Below, in pieces: positions 59,781 to 64,000 of a DNA stretch of 64,000 nt. Position numbers and translations under genes: made by a program. Source of the stretch: Maratus speciosus (lineage: Eukaryota; Arthropoda; Arachnida; Araneae; Salticidae); assembly GCA_963932465.1 (NCBI GenBank), contig OZ010791.1, forward strand, positions 325,085,283-325,149,282. Direction: 5' to 3'. How positions within the stretch are numbered: position 1 is the first letter of the stretch; the number at the start of each line of letters is the position of its first letter. The notes under the pieces are model-generated. The model was not told where the DNA came from. It saw nothing but the letters and a program-made list of their open reading frames with translations, and did no database searches.

Positions 59781-60220
59781 CCCAATAAAATATAAATAAA
59801 ACACAAATTTAAGACATGTAATGGAATTTAGCGCTTATACTGCTGAAATGAACATAATCAAAAAGGCTGATTGTAAATAGCGATTTTTTGGTGATTTCTC
59901 CACTGTTAACTCTTGACGCGCATCTAACAAGAAAACACAATCTTTAAATGGTTTCAAAACTTTATTTTAGCGCATTGTTACTATTTTTTATATAAATATG
60001 ATTATTAGTATTGTTAGTGGCATTTAAAAAATATATGTACATTAAATGTAACAAAACTATTAGGTTATCAATTAAAAGAAGAAAAAAATAAAAGCTCTAG
60101 ACCTGGACGAGGCTTTCTTGCCGCAATCTTTGAGATTATTTGCTGATGCGTTTTTAAAATTAATTTTCGATTAACTGCATTTTAAAAAAAAATTATCAAA
60201 CAACGTGATTTAACGAAATA
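59781..60220. other. AT-rich spacer
   Basis: Nothing was recognised. Confidence 0.4.
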
Positions 60221-60772
60221 CAGTGTGTTTCTAAACGAATATCCAGGTTTCAACGCTTTGTAGTATCTATTATATAAAACTTAAAATTATCCTTAATATA
60301 TAAAATGAAAGACCAAATCAAACAGTTTGTTGGTACTTGTGCACGCAATGTTTCTTCGGTCAACTGTTAGGAAGCACTAGTAGCGAAAATGGCGACTAGT
60401 GAACAGAAAGCATTTTGTGTTCTGCAGTTTTCAAAGACCGAATCTGTAGTTACTGTGCAATGTGCGTTCCAGATTAAGTTCAGATGTGATCCCCCAAGTG
60501 ATAATAGCATTCGTAGATGATATCATCAGTTTGAAAATACCTTCTATCTTTGCTACAAATACTCCACAAACACTAATCAACGTTTGGGAAGAACTGAGCT
60601 ATCGACTTGATGTGTGCCGTGTGACAAAATGTACTTACATTGAACACTTGAAATCTTGTAGGTAAAACTGTTTGAGTTGCTCTTCTATTTTGTGTATTAA
60701 TTATAATTTTAAGTGTTATGTAACAAATACTACCAAGCGTTAAAACGCTGATATTGATTTAGAAACACCCTG
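60221..60772 (+). mobile_element. Deleted Tc1/mariner-type element with transposase ends
   Basis: TA at 60219-60220 and 60773-60774. TIRs are CAGTGTGTTTCTAAACGAAT on the left and ..gatttagaaacaccctg on the right, with pairing continuing through acgctttgtagtat. It is 552 bp. It keeps the first and last parts of a transposase gene (next entry) joined by a large deletion. Confidence 0.85.
60389..60666 (+). pseudogene. Transposase start and end fused by deletion
   Basis: From the ATG at 60389: MATSEQKAFCVLQFSKTESV, then VQCAF..CDPPSDNSIRR, then TGA where the family has Trp (RRW). This N-terminus is a helix-turn-helix domain very common in arthropod transposable elements (of the DUF4817 type). 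The frame resumes near 60556 with NTPQTLINVWEELSYRLDVC and RVTKCTYIEHL, the usual C-terminus, ending at TAG/TAA near 60661-60666. The catalytic domain between them is gone. It is not functional. Confidence 0.75.
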
Positions 60773-61643
60773 TATAAGTATACTTATATTCAAGCGGTAA
60801 AAAAACCGCTTACAAAACTTTTTGAGAAATACTTCGTTTATCACTGTGTCTTCAGCATGTGCAGAGAAAAGAATAAGATGTTAACATCAGAAATAATATA
60901 TACGTTTCGCCTATATTCTGTAACGGAAACCCGTGATTATCCTCTTGTGTTCCGTATTAAATTTCAAGGAGAACTTTCGTTCTTATTTTAAGGGGACAGT
61001 GGACTTTCAAAATCACGAAATTTGACTAAAACATCGTTTATTTTAATTTGTAAAATTTTTGTAATAGATGCACTAATTTATCCAATGTAAAAAGATTTAT
61101 TCAATTCTGACGCGTCTTCGCAGATATATAAATTTTTATGTTTGTAAAAATTGTATAAATTCACACATTTGTTTTTTACTTAATGCTGATTTTTCAAAAT
61201 TGAAAATTTCTCAAATTTTTAACTTTTGATATGTTTCATGCACATTCCTAATTATAAGATTCTTTTGAAATATTTATTGTATATTCTCCATACACTACTA
61301 AATAAATGTTAGAATGAAAAATTGTATTTCAGTGTTATCTTAGTGTTCAAATTTAAATGCATATGAAAATATATAGGCATTTTTTAGAAAAAATAAAGCA
61401 TAATTAAAAACAATATACATTTTTTTCTGATTATAAATTTAGCAAACTTTTAAAATTCATGCCAATTTCAATCGTAATTTTTAATATCTATATTATAATT
61501 AAATATTGTCATAATTTATACCAAAGAAATGCGCGTGAGACTTTTTAAAATATGAAAATTAAAAGTTATTTTAAAGAATTTAAATGATGAATAATTAAAA
61601 AACTTTTTTTTATAATTTTAACGCTAAATTTTGAATATAAATA
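60773..61643. other. AT-rich spacer
   Basis: Nothing was recognised. Confidence 0.4.
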
Positions 61644-62509
61644 CAGAGTGTATCTAAACTCTTGGGCAAAACTTTAAGGGGTGATAGTACACATCAAGAC
61701 AAACAATATTAAATAGGAAACTAAGGGTCCCAAACGTCTTCCGAAGGAGATAGGCGCCATTAAAGTTTAGGGTCCAAAATTTCAAATGATTATGAAAAAC
61801 GGAAAAATTGTTCGATTCATTTGTAGTTTTTTTTTTTTTTAAACTATTCTTTATGTTAGTATTTTCTTGAAAATAAATTTTAAAGATAAAATTCAAAAAA
61901 TGCCGATAGAGGGCGCTTTAGACTTTGGAGTAACGAACAACTAATTTTTACCGTTATTTTTTGTATCTCATTAAATCCTTTCTAAAGCTTAGACATTAAC
62001 TTAAATTTTGAGCTTAAAATCTGAATCGTTGGAAGTGGTTAAGTAAAGCAAATTGAACTGTGAGCAGGATTTGAAATTTGAACCCCCTCCTGAACAGAAT
62101 TCAGTTTAGGCTACTTAACCACTCCCAACGATTCAGATTTTCAGCTCAAAATTTAAATTTAAATCTAAGCTTTTGAAAGAATTTAATGAGATACAAGTAA
62201 TAACATTAAAAAATAGTTGTTCGTTACTCCAAAGTCTAAAGCGTCCTCTATCGGCATTTTTTGAATTTTATCTTTAAAATTTATTTTCAAGAAAATACTG
62301 ACATAAAGAATAGTTTTAGAAAAAAACTACAAATGAATCGACCAATTTTTCCGTTTTTTATAACCATTTGAAATTTTGGGCCCTAAACTTTAATGGTGCC
62401 TAGTTCCTTCAGATGACGTTTAGGACCCTTAGTTTTCTATTTAATGCTGTTTGTCTTGATGTGTACTATCACCCCTTAAAGTTTTGCAGAAGAGTTTAGA
62501 TACACCCTG
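61644..62509. mobile_element. Large foldback element, arms ~415 bp
   Basis: TA at 61642-61643 and 62510-62511. The left tip, CAGAGTGTATCTAAACTCTT, is mirrored by aagagtttagatacaccctg. The arms stay highly similar throughout (caaaactttaaggggtgata, ccgatagagggcgctttaga, agtaacgaacaact, aatcgttggaagtggttaag) and leave a ~50-bp loop near 62050-62100. It has no coding. The left arm has a T14 insertion relative to the right. It is a mariner-type tip, so probably a non-autonomous foldback. Confidence 0.9.
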
Positions 62510-63085
62510 TATTTAAACTTGCCATTAACAAGTCTTTCAATTTTCAAATGAATCTATTGAAAATTGAAAGATTTGATTTTTAATGTCCACTATCCCCTTA
62601 ACAAAGAATGGAGAAAGATGAAAGTTCATTGATAAATTTCATATAAGTAATCACTGAGATATTACCTTAATAAAATTAACAAACGAATCAGTGTTGCTTT
62701 ATTAAAATTCGTCTCCCAAAATATGAATCAATGTAATGCATGCATTTAATGCAAGGCGGAAAAATATTTAAAGAAAACTATTTTATAAATATATAGAGGG
62801 AATAATGCTTAGTGAGGAAAAAAACGTCTGAAAAAACTGACAGTAAAATAAATAATTTAACGAACTTGAAAGGTTTAAATAAATTAATGTTCTACAAGTA
62901 CAATAATGTTCTACAATAATGTCAATTTAGATCATTGAAATTAATTTTATTTCTAATATTCAAGTTTGACTCAGCAATAAAATCTATTTTTCAAATGAAA
63001 TTTGTTCTTCGATTTTAATTTTTTTTTTTTTTTTTTTTTTTTTTTGTAATGAAAAATGTAAGTTTTAGCTTTTTTTAACATTTAA
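62510..63085. other. AT-rich spacer
   Basis: A T-rich run lies at 63020-63045. No gene was seen. Confidence 0.4.
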
Positions 63086-63441
63086 AGTTAAATCCCATAG
63101 CTACACTGTAAAAAAAAAATAAATAAAAATAAATCAGGGACGTTCAGTGATTGAGGACATTCAGGGACTGAAACGAATAGATTCATTTTGAGAATGAAAA
63201 GTTTTAATTTACAACACGATTAGTTTCACATCTGCAATGAAAGTGACATCTTTCATTACCAAAAAGATCTCTTTCATTACCAAAAAGATCCCTTTCATTG
63301 GAGATGTAAAACTAATCGTGTTGTAAATTAAAACTTTTCATTCTCAAAAGAATCTATTCGTTTGAGAAAAGTCAACTAGTTGCATTTTCCAAAAAGGAAC
63401 GTACCTGGAATTTTTTTACAGTGCAGCTATGGGATTTAAAT
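63086..63441. repeat. Foldback MITE (CACTGTAAAA) with arms extending past its tips
   Basis: CACTGTAAAAAAAAAATAAA (63104) to TTTTTTTACAGTG (63423) is one foldback, with arms such as aatctattcgtttgagaa, cattttgagaatgaaaag and aatttacaacacgattag and a loop of repeated tttcattaccaaaaagatc. The inverted match continues outside the tips: ttaaatcccatagct on the left mirrors agctatgggatttaa on the right. So it sits at the centre of a longer palindrome. Confidence 0.8.
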
Positions 63442-64000
63442 TAGTTTATGTCAAAATGGCATGCATAAAACTTATTTCGCCACGAATATTAAAAAGAAAA
63501 AAAAAGTCTATAGTGAAGGTTCATTTTTACACTGTACAATTCTTCTAAACCTATGTGTAAGAATGGAAACATATTATATACTACCTTATTTCATGGCAGC
63601 TGCATTTTGACAACACACACACACACACGAAAAAACCCCTCTTAAATTATTAAATTATTAAATTATTATACATTACTTTTTTTGCAAAATCGTTGGTGCA
63701 CTTAACAAACGTATTATTTTAATATTATATTTAAATCATTCTGTACCAGCCGACAAGCCTATTAAACTTTAATTTATTAGATATTTTTATAGAGAACTTC
63801 TTAGACGATTTCCTTAAAAAATTCACAATATTATTTAAATTTTACTTTACGCTATACACACATCAATTAATGTTTTTAGCGAATTAACATACATGCACCG
63901 TTGGAAACAAAAAGTTATGTATACAAGATATAACAATCAATTAAACTGTCAATTATGGAATCTGTTATCAGTATTTAAAAAAAAAAATGGATAATGTTTC
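63442..64000. other. AT-rich DNA
   Basis: An (AC)n microsatellite lies at about 63614-63628. Nothing else was recognised. Confidence 0.45.

Overview
The window is AT-rich eukaryotic DNA, most likely from an arachnid, probably a spider. It is almost entirely intronic or intergenic sequence filled with transposable elements. It has no bacterial-style gene organisation. The organism call is an inference from three things: a Penelope-like element with permuted domains, a class reported to be abundant in invertebrates and to carry selenocysteine codons in spiders; an exon of a lachesin-type immunoglobulin cell-adhesion gene; and a mix of Helitrons, Tc1/mariner, pogo-like, BEL/Pao and Ty3/gypsy elements.

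The only host coding sequence I can support is one 104-nt exon on the minus strand (58291..58394). It encodes the first strands of an Ig domain and has good splice sites. The rest of the window is probably intron or flank of that gene, or intergenic DNA.

Left third (1-24.8 kb): foldback MITEs, a 3.1-kb Helitron (2010..5089) with a nested foldback element, a degenerate ~290-bp tandem repeat, TA-flanked elements beginning CACTGTAAAA, a mariner pseudogene (13062..14253), a ~175-bp tandem array (15.4-16.3 kb), and a long-TIR element (19588..22478) split by a second Helitron (20272..21459).

Middle (24.8-40.3 kb): a young Ty3/gypsy-type LTR element (24856..28755) keeps one 900-residue Gag-protease-integrase-tail ORF but lacks the reverse transcriptase core. 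A ~145-bp array follows. Then comes a very large inverted repeat whose arms are ~175-bp satellite arrays (30439..32500 and 36548..37745). The spacer holds a broken Naiad-like Penelope element with an N-terminal GIY-YIG endonuclease and two in-frame TGA codons, interrupted by a pogo-type MITE. A 1.3-1.4-kb tandem duplication follows.

Right third (40.3-64 kb): a Tc1-like pseudogene, a degraded BEL/Pao element, a second copy of the long-TIR element, and a nested cluster (50-56 kb) of Helitrons, MITEs and a pogo-like element. Related copies inside the window serve as exact empty sites there. The Ig exon and several foldback elements complete the region.

The strongest leads are the Penelope element with possible selenocysteine recoding, the satellite-armed palindrome around it, the Gag-only LTR element, and the cryptic Ig exon.
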